Program-made: the position numbers and the translations under genes
NCBI RefSeq assembly: GCF_000237925.1
Contig: NC_031502.1
Coordinates: 43,649,975 to 43,713,974, forward strand
Reading direction: 5' to 3'
DNA length: 64,000 nucleotides
Source: Schistosoma mansoni
Lineage: Eukaryota > Platyhelminthes > Trematoda > Strigeidida > Schistosomatidae
Shown: positions 11,840 through 23,645 of the stretch, in pieces
Position numbering within the stretch: position 1 is the first letter of the stretch
Layout: every line of letters begins with the position of its first letter
The notes under the pieces: model-generated
What the model was told of the DNA's origin: nothing
What the model saw: only the letters and a program-made list of their open reading frames with translations
The model's database searches: none

Positions 11840-12074
11840 TCTTCTGAATTCTTCATGTCTCTATCATTTTCCTCTTTCCAAATTTATTACACTGGATTAT
11901 ACTCCTTGAATAACATATTCAAACCCTAATATTTCACATAATACTTATACTCTTACTACTTCTACCACTATGGGATTTGAATCGACAACTTCATCTCTGT
12001 GCTAATGTGGTGTGGCAACTCGAACTGATGTACGTACGTACGAAGTTCTACGTTGTAACTGACTGACTGACTGA

Positions 12075-14846
12075 AGAATTACTTTGCAAGGGAGTTTTTG
12101 GGAATTTCGAACAGTTTGCGATAACTTCTCTGTGAAACAAAATCACCACTACCAGCTTTTTGTTAGAACGATGATAGTCTCTCATTTAAAACCGCTTTAA
12201 CAATACTTACACCTGTGACCATATCCCATTTCACTAGAGAAATTAGAAAGACATTAAGTGTTTGACCTCTGTTGTCACTAACCTTAATTTCTAGACTTCC
12301 CTTCTACTGAAAGTAGCATAACATAGAACAGACTAGCACATGAAAACGGTAGACCTAACGCGGTGATTTTATGCCGTTTTTTCGTTCCCATGGTCCCCAG
12401 TTTCCCTCTAATTATAGATGATTATAATTACCCCATAAATGTAGTGGAGTCATCCTTCGGTATATTAGTCAAGCTTCGACAGGACGTCTGAGTATACTTC
12501 ATAGACTTGAGAACTAGTCGAGAGTAGATGATGTGCATATCGATAACACTCAACATGAAGAATATTTGGTGCATAATTATTTCAGTCATCACGACCTTTA
12601 ATGAATCGTTACTGTTTGTTTCTGATTATTATGTGCTCTAAGTAGATACCATCCCATTGTTTTGCAGTTAAACGTTCTCCTATTTTATCTCTGTTTTGTT
12701 ACTAATTGACCCTTAGCTATCATTCACTAATTCCTACCGGGTAAGGTTAGGTTCGAAGTGATTAAGACACATATCTCCATTTCAAAGAAATCAATCACAT
12801 AACCCTACGGACTAACAAAATATATGGTTTCACAGTCCATCAAGGGTCTCAATATTGGCTTACTTAGACCCAAAATCATTCTGTATGTTCAGTGATCGAT
12901 CACGGTACCCTGACCTGGTCATTTATCACTGAGATACACTACTTTCGTTTGTCATTAAAAGAACGATAATGCTATAATCGATGTAATGTTCAGACTTTGA
13001 TAGGCTCTCGTTTATTGTGAAGATGCGTTGTTTGCTAACGAGGGGGGAGTGTGTAAAGTAACACGTGTTCGAGAATAAGAAATATAGGGGAACAAGACAA
13101 AAGTGAGACGACGAATTGTAAGTTCGCAAAATGCACTTGCGTCTAGCATCGAATCATATCGACAACAATAAACACGTACACTAGCATGAAATGAAAGCGT
13201 CCTGATCATTGAAAAGAGGAATTGATTGGCTAGAATGTCGATTACGTTACACAGATATCCGATTCATACGATTTACTAAACACAGACAGATGCAAATAGC
13301 ATACAATTTTTGTTAGTATGACATTTTACCATCTTATCTCTTTGTATCATTAGCATTGAAAATCGTGTGACGCATTCTTTTGGTTTCTCTTTATTAGCAA
13401 TTCAAACTCATGGCGATCCATCATTACGTTTGCGAGCTATAAAGCGAACATCATTGGAGCTGTACGAGCAATCTCACATAAGTAGGCATTATCTTACCTT
13501 AGAATAGTATACCAGCTGATATGCTTTTGTTTTGTATCATCCTGGCTAGAAGTTTTGTACCAAAAGTTTAGTGTCGACGAGAGGTTACGTAAATACTAAA
13601 CAATGTATTTTTTCTGAATATGGATATACATGACTTCTCAAGTCATTGAATCTAAAATTGTTAATAAGAGTTCGTGACTTGTTAGTACCATTTGAATGAA
13701 TGCCTACTTTATTCTAAAATGAGACTTTTATGAACTTTCTGTGTTTGGATTCGGGGAATCGGTTTTAAAGATTGTTAACTAATGAGTTAAAAAGCCAAGA
13801 GAGTCTATGTTGGAAATCTAACATTGCTTTTTAAACATTATTACGTTTATTGTTGACAAAAGCGGCCATTAAAAAATCCGTAGACTGAAGTCATATTAGT
13901 TACGATGATAAAAAGCTATCACGAGTGAGTGTGTAAAAATAAAACATATTTTTGGGGGGTATTTAGATTCTAACCTAACATTTAATTCATAGAAGCCCCA
14001 GAAATTTGTCAAAATGTGCGATTAGGAAGTATCGAGAATAAATAACTGGGAAACTATATGTACGATGAGTATTGCTTAATATAGTTTCTCCTTGCCACAT
14101 AGATATTCGGTTACCTAGCTTTAGTCGAGTAAATAATTTTTGAACTGGTTAAAATAGATGTTTTCGTTTTATTACTGTTTAAGGTAGTCTCGAAATGAAT
14201 ATAAGCAAAAATGCACTATGACAGTTTATTGATGATTTCATGAAGTAATACATTAAACGGTATCGTAAACAAACAGCTCAGTTCACTGACAAAATCACCA
14301 TCGAATAAGTACCGATTAAGTGTCAAACTTCACAAATGATTACAGAAGTCAGAAATATTTTCGAATTTTTTCCAACAACCTATTTCTGTCAGAAAACGAT
14401 TACAAAAAACCAAACCTTCTTTTTTAATGTCAGACTATTACAAATTCAAATCATATGTGCTGCAACTACATATAGTAAGCTAAAAGACGGTTTGTGAAGC
14501 CTCTTCACAATGTGTGATACCATAAAAACCTGATTTGTAAGATGACAGGAATTTAAATCATCCCTAAATAATTTCCAAGGGTGAGTGAAATAATCTAATG
14601 TAGTTAAGTAAACCTCAGATCACGCACTGTTACAGCTAACAGTATAGAAGGAAAGCTGTTTATATATCTACCAGATTAATTTATGTTTAATTCTTTGGAT
14701 AAAAATTTAACAATCTCAAGAAACGAAAATTAAGAAGCTTCATATCTAATACTTACTAATTGAAAAACAGAGAGAACATACATGAAAGGTCGAAAAGCTA
14801 GCTTTCTTTGGTACGTAAACATGCAGCAACCATGAGTCGTACGACT
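12075..14846. other. no gene recognised; includes LDH 3' flank
   Basis: AT-rich. The part next to 14847 will include the 3' untranslated region of the minus-strand lactate dehydrogenase gene. No poly(A) signal could be chosen with confidence. Confidence 0.4.
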
Positions 14847-15845
14847 TTACCATTTGATCCCCGTTATAACCTCATTCAGAGTGGCAGCACTTTTTCTCAG
14901 TTTACACAATTCATCGTCACCAAGTTCAAGTGGGATCAAATGGCTGATTCCAGATGAAGTAACGAGACATGGTAAACTCAAATAAACATCTTCGTTGATT
15001 CCATGGATTCCTTTGACAGGAACAGAGAGTGGATAAACTGTGTGAAGATTATTTAATAGTGCGTTACAAAGTGATCGACAGGTCAACCCGATTGCCCATG
15101 AGGTATAACCTTTCAAGCGAATAATGTCATAGGCACTCTGGACAACTTGTTTATGTATTTCTTCGAAGTTCTCAGGATCATCTTTGCATCCTATCTTCGG
15201 ATTTAGAGAGGAAAGCCGAACTCCAGCAACATTCACATTACTCCAAACAGCAACACTCGAGTCACCATGCTCACCAATTACATATCCATGTACAGAGTTG
15301 GCAGACACTCCCAATTTCTCACCTAACAGAAAACGGAACCTCGCAGAGTCAAGCATTGTTCCGGTCCCAATTACTCTATGGGCTTCAAATCCACTCAATT
15401 TTCGAGCAACATATGTCAAAATGTCCACAGGGTTCGACACAACAACTATGATGCATTTCGGACTGTATTTGACAATATTTGGTATTATTTTCTTGAATAT
15501 ATCGACATTACGCTGAACAAGGTTCAGTCGTGATTCTCCTTCGTTTTGTCTGGCACCAGCAGTGATGACGACAATGTCTGAGTTTGCGGAGTATTTGTAG
15601 TCTGTTCCTCCATCAATTTTACACCTGCCAAAAAACTGTTGACCATGTTGTAGGTCAAGAACTTCTCCTTTAACTTTATCTGCTACGACATCAATAAGTA
15701 CGAGTTCTCCTGCTACTTGCATAGTCGAGAATGCTGCCGCCATTCCAACCATTCCAACACCTATAACAGTCACTTTACTACGAGAACGAGGCTCGATATC
15801 TGTTGGGGCTACTGGCTTCAACAATGCATCGCATATAGATGACAT
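14847..15845 (-). CDS. LDH: L-lactate dehydrogenase
   Basis: Cytosolic enzyme converting pyruvate and NADH to lactate and NAD+, the last step of the lactate fermentation that adult blood flukes rely on. The start ATG at 15845 gives 332 residues, the classical LDH length. An upstream in-frame ATG at 15935 would add 30 hydrophobic residues untypical of LDH and was not used. Visible features are the Rossmann motif G-x-G-x-x-G at 29-34, the NAD-binding Asp52, the specificity loop with Gln100 and Arg106 (Gln marks LDH against malate dehydrogenase), Asn138, the catalytic pair Asp166 and His193, substrate-binding Arg169, and 'GYTSWAIGL' near 245. All key residues are kept. The whole coding region is one exon. 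A minus-strand TATA-like TTATAATAAGG lies about 150 bp upstream. The gene is flanked by retroelement debris. Confidence 0.95.
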   Translation of the reverse strand: MSSICDALLKPVAPTDIEPRSRSKVTVIGVGMVGMAAAFSTMQVAGELVLIDVVADKVKGEVLDLQHGQQFFGRCKIDGGTDYKYSANSDIVVITAGARQNEGESRLNLVQRNVDIFKKIIPNIVKYSPKCIIVVVSNPVDILTYVARKLSGFEAHRVIGTGTMLDSARFRFLLGEKLGVSANSVHGYVIGEHGDSSVAVWSNVNVAGVRLSSLNPKIGCKDDPENFEEIHKQVVQSAYDIIRLKGYTSWAIGLTCRSLCNALLNNLHTVYPLSVPVKGIHGINEDVYLSLPCLVTSSGISHLIPLELGDDELCKLRKSAATLNEVITGIKW

Positions 15846-16215
15846 ATTTTGTGATACAGAGCCTAAGTGAATTAGCAGCCAAATACGTGACCAGATATAC
15901 ACAAACCAAACTACTCCCAGTACAAGTTCACTCAATTGGTAATGTAAAACAAAAGATATACATTTGGTGGTCTAAATAATAATCCTTATTATAACGTTTT
16001 GTCTTTTACACCTACTTCATTGCAAGTCTTTCTCTGATTTATTTTTTCGGATTTTTTATATGCTCTGTAATTCTCGGGCTGGTGTCGCCAAGTACTTCGA
16101 AATCCAGAATTTTTCAGGGAGAAATAACAACTTATTAGTTCCTTTAAAATTGAGTCTGGGTTATGAGAGAGGTTTCAGTTAAAAAGTGCCAACATCGTTG
16201 TTTCCGTCTTTTGTC
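15846..16215. other. LDH upstream region
   Basis: Non-coding sequence 5' of the minus-strand LDH gene. It contains a minus-strand CCAAT-like ACCAAT at 15935-15940 and a TATA-like element at about 15984-15995. Both are weak evidence in AT-rich DNA. Confidence 0.3.
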
Positions 16216-17020
16216 AGCCTCAAAGTCAGTCAGTCAGCTACAAGGTAGGACCAGGCACATACATGCATCGGTCCAAGTTGCCATGCATCATTAGCACAAC
16301 AAGATGAACAACAAATTCATAGAAGTGGTTATGTAAATGGTAGTAATATATAAAAGAAATAATTTGCATAATACATGGAGAAAGAATTAGTTTGTAGAAA
16401 GAAAGGTATGAACTAACTTCAATCTCACGGTTCAAGGGAAGACAAAGATTGTATACGCCTAATCTATTGCGATCGATTCTGGGCCACGTCACCCACAGTC
16501 TCCAACCATTGGTTACGATAGTCACACGGGTCCCAACCAAGTAGTCTGCATCTAACAACATGGCTCAGACTAGAAGTTAGTGGCTTCAAGCACTAATGCC
16601 ACGTTATGGTTTGGCCACCCCCAACTTTCCTACAACCATCCGATATACTAGTCAGCATTGCGCGTGGTGGTAATCGGTGTTCAGGCACACGTTACACGTG
16701 GCTCAACCGTCTCAGTCGATCAAGATTTATAGCCTCATCAACTGATTTACCATCATTCCTTAATACCCTGTGTCTAACCTCGCTATTACTTACCCGGTGA
16801 TCCCAGAAGATGTGAGTAGTATTTATAGACATCTGTAGTCAAATACTAGTAGCCTACAAGTATCTCCTACTATCAATAGCCACGTTTCGCAGCCGTTGAG
16901 TAGAACAGAATAAACTACTGTGCAGTATACTTGTCCCTTAATTGATAGACAGATATCTCACCTTCGTCATAGGCGAGAAATTCAGTCGGTGTGACTGACT
17001 TTAAGTGAGGGTCACCTCCA
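16216..17020 (-). mobile_element. family A LINE relic (reverse transcriptase C-terminus and 3' tail)
   Basis: On the minus strand the 3' end is 'GTAGCTGACTGACTG' preceded by 'GGCAACTTGGACC', the same tail as at 7541-7702. Translating upstream, with several stops and shifts, gives 'VLRNDGKSVDEAINL', 'PEHRLPPRAMLTS', 'CRLLGWDPCDYRNQWLE' and 'DVAQNRSQ', which match the intact C-terminus at 11480-11800. Further upstream 'LSIKGQVYCT' can be read. The copy is older and more decayed than the one at 10.3-12.1 kb. Confidence 0.8.
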
Positions 17021-17552
17021 TAAAATAATGAGAATATAGGACATAAGTAAAGGGGAAAGGAGTAATAATAATAAGAGAATGATAATAAGAATATCAAGGC
17101 CATGGTAACGAGAATGATAAGACGTACTTCTTTTGTACGCATAGTTCTGGTTTGAGTTCATGAATGGTAAGAGCTTCGGCTATTTTTAGGGGTTTGATAC
17201 GAAGAATTTAGGTAGATTTGAATGAATCATATAAACAACCTTAAAATCATAAAAGAAGGCAGTTAGGAGTTCTATACTTGAACACCTAATCGACTGTAAT
17301 CATTCTACGGATCAACAGTCTGATTTTAAGGTTGTTTATATGATTCATTCAAATCTACCTAAATTCTTCGTATCAAACCCCTAAAAATAGCCGAAGCTCT
17401 TACCATTCATGAGCTCAAACCAGAACTATGCGTACAAAAGAAGTACGTCTTATCATTCTCGTTGCCATGGTCTTGATATTATTATTATTATCATTCTCTT
17501 ATTATTATAACTCCTTTCCCTTTTACTTATGTCCTATATTCTCACTATTTTA
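17021..17552. repeat. large near-perfect inverted repeat (arms about 230 bp, 71-bp spacer)
   Basis: The left arm 17021-17249 is the reverse complement of the right arm 17321-17552, with only a handful of differences (one short indel in an ATT run, a few transitions). The inner ends are CTTAAAATCA and TGATTTTAAG, the outer ends TAAAATAATGAG and CTCACTATTTTA. The left arm abuts the family A LINE relic. No coding potential or terminal duplication was recognised. It could be a foldback element or a recent inverted duplication. Its transcript would form a long hairpin. Confidence 0.88.
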
Positions 17553-18006
17553 TTCATGAATACTCATCATATCACCTTGTTTATTTTTACACCTCTATGA
17601 CATTTAATGACTTTTAATTATTGTAACCAAAACATTTTATTCATTTTATTCATCTTATTATAATCTTGGTTATTAGTGTTCAGATTTCCTCACGGAATTA
17701 GAACTTTAACAAAACATTTTCATATATATACGATTGTACAGTTTGATAATGAATTTGTTGAAAAGAGATTCCTTCTCTGAACTTCGTGTTTTATTCTTAA
17801 AAATAGTTTGCTTTGTTTTTGACACAATAATACGAAAAAACCGACACGAAACAAAGTGTCCTAGAAACCCTGCTCTTCTTCCAGAACACATTGTTTTTAT
17901 TTTGTTGTCAGATACCACCGAAGTGTCCTCGTGATTGTTGGTGAGGTATCGTAATTGTGAGATTTGTGTCTTACGATTGTACCGAAGGAAAATATATTTG
18001 AACAGG

Positions 18007-18930
18007 TTATCCTTCCGAATGCGTGGCATTGAGGCGATCGATGCTGATGCTATCGTTAGTTCCGTTCATATCGATGATACAGCATTTGAATTCACGCTGG
18101 AGGACTTTGAAGGGTTCTTCGTATACAATTTCGAAAAGTCGTTGAAACGAGTCGTTATGCATGAAAACGTGTATACTATATCGTAAGGCAAGTTGAACGA
18201 AGACGTCAGTTGATTGAGGTCGAGTTAAGACAGGTTTATTTGGACGCTTTGCGGTTGTAAGCCTGTCCGTGTAAGGGCTTGAATCCATATTCCTTGAAGA
18301 GTATGAAGAATCCACGAATCCTCTTGGATGTCGGAATGTCGTTCCATAAACGAGTCGAGCTGCAGTGTATCCAATGGCAACTTTCACTGCATTGCGAATA
18401 CCGAGGAACACGAGTGTAAGAGCGTCTGTCCACTATGAGACGTTTGCAACTGAGAGTGAAGCTTCGGCTGTTGGTGAAAGCGTTCTACTAACCCGTTTGT
18501 TTGTGAGTTGTAAGCGATCGTTCGGAATCGTGTGATTCCCAATAGCGTAGTCAGACAACGGGAAAGTACAGATTCAAACTGGCGTCCACGGTCTGTAGTG
18601 GTAGTTGAAGGGCAGCCGAAGTTCGCTACCCATCGATCGACGAAGGCGTGGGCCACTGTTTCAGAAGTAATGTTTTTGTTATGTACTGCTTCCGGTCATC
18701 GTGTGAAATAGTCTTCACAAGTTAAGAGATCGGAGTATCCATTGGAATCCGATAAAGGTCCTACCAACTCCATATGAACATGGTTGAAACAAGCGTCTGG
18801 AGATTTGAATGAGCCTAAAATTACTTGTTGTGCTCAATCACCTTGGATGTATAGCAGCTTATAGAGGAGTGTACCCACTCCACCACATCATCATTCATAC
18901 CAGGCCAGCAAAACCGTTCTGTTATAAGCT
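18007..18930 (-). pseudogene. gypsy integrase (core and C-terminal domain)
   Basis: Fragments in different frames. 18656-18384 carries the integrase core: 'FVDRWVANFGCPSTTTTDRG' with the second catalytic Asp in 'TDRG', 'FES', then 'TIAYNSQTNGLVERFH', in which the third catalytic residue is the Glu of 'VERFH'. 18411-18007 carries the downstream region 'FLGIRNAVKVAIGYTAARLVYG' and a C-terminal chromo/GPY-like part. The N-terminal zinc finger is only poorly readable. Confidence 0.8.
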
Positions 18931-19082
18931 TGGTGGATGCACAAACGACTGGGTGAGAAAGTTTGTGCAACTTAATGAAGACGTTGTGTCAATAATGTTT
19001 CTGCACGATTGAGCGATCACTACCTGTAGATGTGTCACGTATTAGGGTTTCTTACCTGTTCCCATCCGTTTAATGCTCAGTT

Positions 19083-19790
19083 TTAGAGTTGTTGAGGATA
19101 ACTCGTGCTGAAGATCAGTGTCTTCTTCTGAAGCTGGACGAATTTAAGAAGGTCGATTCCTTGGAAACTGTTCAAGGAGCTTATACGAGATAAGGCGTCT
19201 GCAACCACATCGTTTACTCCGGAAATGTGTTGTATGCTTGAGGTAAACTGCAAAATGTAGTCCATTTGTCGAGACTCACGAGGTAAGTACTTGTCTAAAG
19301 ATGAGACTAAAGAGAAGGTAAGGGGTTTAAGAGCAGAAAAAGGGTGAATTCTCGGCCTTCGATAGAGTGTTTAAAATGCCGCACAGTGCAATACATAGAT
19401 AGGAGTTCCATGCCGACTGTGCTGTGCCTCGATTCACTGTCTAGCAACCGTCTCGAAAAGAATGCCGCAGGTTACCGGGATTAGTTGACCTATTGTTGTA
19501 AGACTCCTCCGATAGCTGAGTTGGATGCGTCTACTGCGATATTAATGGGCACTAGAGTGTCCTGATGTGCCAGCATAGTTGCCTTTGCAATAAGTCCCTA
19601 ACTGTGGAGAATGCTTTGCGCGCGGAGTCGTCCAGGTTATTGGATTTCGCATTGCAACGAAGTTGGTCAAAACGGACGCGCGTTTGGGTATAAACCGTCT
19701 ATAAAAACTTACAAGGCCGTCAAATGTGCGCAACTGCTTAGTGGTGGTTGGTTCTAGGTTAACCATAATGGCCACCACTTTGCTTCCAAG
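19083..19790 (-). pseudogene. gypsy reverse transcriptase connection and RNase H region
   Basis: 19778-19542 encodes the reverse transcriptase thumb/connection with 'LRTFDGLVSFYRRFIP', typical of Ty3/gypsy. 19265-19083 encodes the RNase H end with 'MDYILQFTSSIQHISGVNDV' followed by 'ADALSR'. The stretch between is frame-shifted. Confidence 0.75.
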
Positions 19791-19839
19791 AGGTCAGATG
19801 CCTTGAGCATCAATAGTGTGTCCTAGGAAATTTAAGGAG

Positions 19840-20296
19840 TCGGTTCCGATTTGGCATTTCTGAACGTTTACAGTAATGCCATGCTTTTGCTGTCGTTCGA
19901 CCACAATGTACGGATGCTGGAGATGGGATTCTCTGTCCGAACTTGCTATCAAGCAGTCATTAGAATACGCATGTGCGAAGTTGAGACCTCGAAAAACGTC
20001 ATCGATGAACTTTTGGAAAGTCTGGGCAGCATTTCTTAGGCCAAAAGGCGTTCACGAAAATTCGTAGAGGCCGAAGGGAGTTATGATGGCGGTTTTTGGA
20101 ATGTCGTCAGTGGCCATAGGAATTTGGTTATAGGCTTTATCAAGTCGATTTTCGAAAGCACAGTTGTACCTTTCAAGATAGCTGTCAAATCGTGAATGTG
20201 AGGCAGTGGGTAACAATCGAGAGCAGTTTTTGCATTCAAACGCCGATAGTCACCAGTTGGAAGCCATTCGTTACTGTCCATGTGCAAGGGAGATGC
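19840..20296 (-). pseudogene. gypsy reverse transcriptase palm, active site lost
   Basis: Resumes exactly after the insertion with 'ASPLHMDSNEWLPTGDYRRL' and continues 'PLPHIHDLTA', 'SKIDLIK' and, after a frame change, 'IPKTAIITPFGLYEF' and 'FGLRNAAQTFQKFIDDVF'. The catalytic box reads A-Y-S-N-D at 19956-19970 where gypsy elements have A-Y-I-D-D. The first Asp is therefore Asn, and the enzyme would be inactive even without the stops. Confidence 0.8.
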
Positions 20297-22026
20297 TCAG
20301 GTGTAAGTTCCATTTCTAAGGTTTTGTGCGCGAAAATTCCTCCATGCATACATTTGCAACTTGCTTTTATTAGTTTCTTTAGTTTTACATTTTGTTAGCC
20401 ATTTCGATGCCATTTGAGATGATAATATTTTATTACAGTTTTCTCATTCTTCTTTTGCATTCACTGAGTTTCTATGTTTCTTCCTGAACTGTATTTATGT
20501 TGCTTCAATTGATATTTAATGTTGGCGGTAGACATATTGATTGTTCCCCCTTTGGTTGTGTTACTTGAGTTGACTGGGATCGTGCATTTTGTTTGTGAAT
20601 TGAAGCACTTTTCCAGAACTGTAAGCACTTTGTGTGACAAAGCAAAAAATTTTATTTTCTGAACGGATTTTTACTTGATCAATTCAGAAAGGGTAGAATA
20701 ACACTTATTTTTTGGTGCATTCAGTCGATTATTGACGGAACAATTATTGGTTGAATAACTGAGCGGTAATAGTTGTTTAGGTAATGTTAGGATATTCACA
20801 AGAATATCCCAAAAATTATCTCGAATGTAAAATGGTATGTTTTCAGACTCTTCACATAATTCGCATGTTATTTCCTATTGGCCATTATTTACAGTGTCCT
20901 AACTATGACTTTCATGTGTCGTTTCCCTATTGGTCAATTTTGAGTCGTCCTAATTATAACCTTCACGTGTCCTTCCTTTCCATTGGTTACCGTTAATAGT
21001 CATCGTAACTGTATAAATATGCCTTGTCTGTAAACCATTTTTGTTCTGCTGCTGACCCCATAAACAATTCTCATTTAACGGCTGTGTTCTAATTTATTGG
21101 AGTTGGGGAACAGTATTGGGGTCGAACTAGGATATCTGAATTTGGTCAATCGGTAGAATTTCGCGTAGTCCTATCGCAATACCCACGCTATATTTCGCAT
21201 TATAACAGGTAATAACGTACATTTGTATTTTTAATAATAATAATATTCCATGTACCTATATCAATTTTTTTTGTTGTTAGAAGGGGGATCGACGTCATGA
21301 CTTTTAACAAATCTCAGCTTTCACTATAAGCGCCATAATTGGGACCAGCAGCAACCCTAGAAGAGATACAGACGGAGTTAACGGAGGTATTGCTAATTTA
21401 AAAAAGTAGATATACAGTATTACGGCCATAGTTAGTATTCTATATTTTTAGTAGTCATTCATATTCTTTACCAGTTGAAAAGTATATGACCAATCTTATC
21501 TGACTACTTTTATATAGTGATCTGTTTAATTTCAAGCATATAGATGATTTTACTGTCATTCTCACAGCGTGAACTAAGTGTAGTATGAACTCTAAAAATT
21601 CATACTCATTTGAAAAGTGCTACTTCATGGTGTTGTCATATAGTTGTGCTTTTACTTGTTAAAGTGAGAAAGAAAATAACTATTTCTGGAAGAATCCAAA
21701 CCGTTAATCTACTGATTACCGACTGAAAGAGCTAACCAATCAATCAGCAGTAGCTTGAGAATGTATTGATTAAACTACATTAAAGAATCAATCAGCCGTT
21801 AGTTGGTAAAAACGTGAGAAATGGGGCACAATTCATGTACATTAAGAAAATTCCTTTTTTAAAAAGCCATTCGTATTGCTGGTGGATTATTTTTTAGTAA
21901 TAATAATGATGAAATTCAAAACCGCTGATTCACCAATAACCTTGTTCCGATTTCAAAAGGGAAATACTGAGTGTCTAAATTGCACAGTCAGTTATTCTTC
22001 AGCCAAACCTTAGTTTGGATTCTACA
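20297..22026. mobile_element. 1.73-kb insertion splitting the gypsy reverse transcriptase
   Basis: The minus-strand pol reading is cut between 'SPW' (22027-22035) and 'ASPLHM' (20296-20279), which are adjacent in intact gypsy proteins. The inserted DNA contains a plus-strand LTR-like segment (20520-21112). The rest, including 21260-22000, shows no coding sequence I recognise. No clear target duplication was found, so the inserted element is not identified. Confidence 0.65.
20520..21112 (+). repeat. candidate LTR in plus orientation
   Basis: Starts TGTTGG and ends GGGGAACA. It contains a TATA-like TATAAATA near 21015 and a poly(A)-like ATAAAC 40 bp later. It is followed by ATTGGGGTCGAAC, which resembles an LTR element leader. 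The boundaries are guesses from TG..CA ends; no second copy exists in the window. Confidence 0.4.
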
Positions 22027-22659
22027 CCATGGGCTCTTTGACGGTCGAATAATACCTAACTCTATCTTGTGGTCGAAATCGCTTTCGGCCAACCTCAGCT
22101 TTTCAGGAGTCAGTCGGCGTGCTTTCGAAAATACAGGTGGTCCTGCAGTCGTGATGTTATGTGTAACATTGCTGGTTACGCAAGGCGATTTCGATTGAGG
22201 TTGGTATATCCCAAAGTACTTATCGAGTAACGGTTGATAGAATGGGTCTCTCATGTGCCTAATTGTGACTGAAGATAATCTGCAACCGGAAAAAGAAGTC
22301 ACGCAAGTCGATAACTTAGTTTTTCCGTCTACTAGCCTCCCCTTTTGCGTACCAATGAGTAGGTTGTGATGTTGAAGGAGGTCTATACCAACGATTGGCA
22401 CAGAAACATCTGCAACAACGAAGATCCAGTGAATGTGTTTGCGTAAACCCAAGTTAAGGTAAATGTACCTTTTACTATATAAGGCGATTGGCTTTCCGTC
22501 TGCCTCATGTAAGTTCAAAACAGATTTGTGAAGCCGGTAGTTAGAATTTGCAGGGAGAATGCTAACTTCTGCGCCAGTATCGACGGGGTAGCGTACTTTC
22601 GTGACCACATCTTCGACGTATAACAGATGGCTATGTTCGCCGGCTACATTTGCCGTCAA
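21988..22659 (-). pseudogene. gypsy aspartic protease and reverse transcriptase N-terminus
   Basis: A 223-codon open stretch. Near its N-terminus is the retropepsin catalytic motif in 'VRYPVDTGAEVSILPA', later 'VPIVGIDLLQHHNLLI' (flap/second-strand region). It then passes into the start of reverse transcriptase with 'GPPVFSKARRLTPEKL' and 'LGIIRPSKSPW', where the 1.73-kb insertion interrupts it. The protease itself looks intact. Confidence 0.85.
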
Positions 22660-22866
22660 TACGTGCCGGCTGGGAAGTTTCCTGAATTATTTTTCGTGTC
22701 GTTCAATTTTGAGTTCGGATAGTTGCAGGGTTTTCTGCAATTTCTAGAAGATTTTCCATACTGGTTATGATACCAGCAGCAGTCGGGGTTACCTGTCTCT
22801 CGTGGTCTAGAGACAGATCGTCAACGTGAAGTGCTTCTTCGCGGGGCATATGACGGTTTATGGTCA

Positions 22867-23483
22867 TTACGAAATCTTAGCGTTTAAGTGTCTAACATGA
22901 TTCTGTAATTCCATTCTGGGCTGTTGGAGGTTTTTCTTCAACGGTAAAACCTCGTCATTAGAAGATTTCGTGATTTCTAGGATGCGGTCAGCAGACGCAG
23001 CCAGCTCGTCCACAGCGTTGTTTGGAAACGAGACAAGTGCTGCTTGCATCTGTTGCGGACGTTTAGGTAAGAAAGGTTGTTTGAATAGGCCATCATTGGA
23101 AGTCCTTTGGCTGATAACCTTTCTCATTCCTAGCAACATGCCTGTCGTAGAACCAGGTTGCAGGTCGATATTATTAAGGAGTTGGTTTAACTTTGTCGAT
23201 CGGTTGGATCTCTGCTTTTCTGAATGGATCGCTTTAGAGTTTCGTAAGATTCCGAAACATCACCAGTAAACATACTAGGTGTGACATACCTGTCGAATTC
23301 GCGCGGTGGTGTCTTTACTACTGCGAAGAATTGTGCACATGAACCAGTCATGTCGTGCTCGTAGAAGTTTGTCTCTGCGTAGCAGAACCAAACTTCGATA
23401 TCGTCTAGCCAAGAGGGTATTAGCTGAAAGGAGGATAATGTAAGTGTCTTGATCTTCTGTAGCCTAGGAGTCTGTTCTGTCAA
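22867..23483 (-). pseudogene. gypsy Gag, frame-shifted
   Basis: 23483-23187 encodes the capsid N-terminus ('LSSFQLIPSWLDDIEVWFCY', then 'AQFFAVVKTPPREF', 'ESYETLKRSI'). 23139-22867 continues in another frame with 'LGMRKVISQRTSNDGLFKQ', 'ELAASADRI'. This order matches the Gag of CsRn1-like schistosome elements. One or more indels near 23150-23190 break the frame. Confidence 0.75.
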
Positions 23484-23626
23484 GACAACTTTAAAATAAG
23501 GGGATCAAGGAGGGGAAAATATTCAAGTGTACGAAAAAATATCACAATATATGAAAAATAAAGCAAGTAATGATTTATGAAATTTCAAAAAGAAACAGAC
23601 TCACAGTTTATGGGTTGGTGTACCAG

Positions 23627-23644
23627 ATCACGTTAGGCTCACCA
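23627..23644 (-). promoter_or_regulatory. primer binding site, tRNA-Trp type
   Basis: The minus strand reads TGGTGAGCCTAACGTGAT one base after an LTR end CCCTCA. It differs at three of 18 positions from the complement of a eukaryotic tRNA-Trp 3' end (recalled, not searched). Confidence 0.65.
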
Positions 23645-23645
23645 A

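Larger units (their letters stand above)
10329..12074 (+). mobile_element. family A non-LTR retrotransposon, internally deleted
   Basis: A LINE copy retaining the start of the endonuclease domain and then the reverse transcriptase palm through to the C-terminus. The middle of the protein (rest of the endonuclease, linker, fingers) is gone. The junction lies near 10660, just upstream of the block encoding 'RRPTIVVF'. The 3' end carries ACGTACGTACG and an (ACTG)n tract at 12058-12074. The same tail is seen at 7541-7702 and, inverted, from 16216. Confidence 0.85.

Noticed and set aside
14847-15935. Longer LDH with 30 extra N-terminal residues
   Set aside because: The extension is hydrophobic and unlike LDH; the internal ATG gives the standard 332-residue length.
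16915-17142. Small hydrophobic membrane protein beginning MRTKEVRLI
   Set aside because: It lies in the inverted repeat and the near-identical frame appears in the other arm; translation of an AT-rich repeat, not a supported gene.
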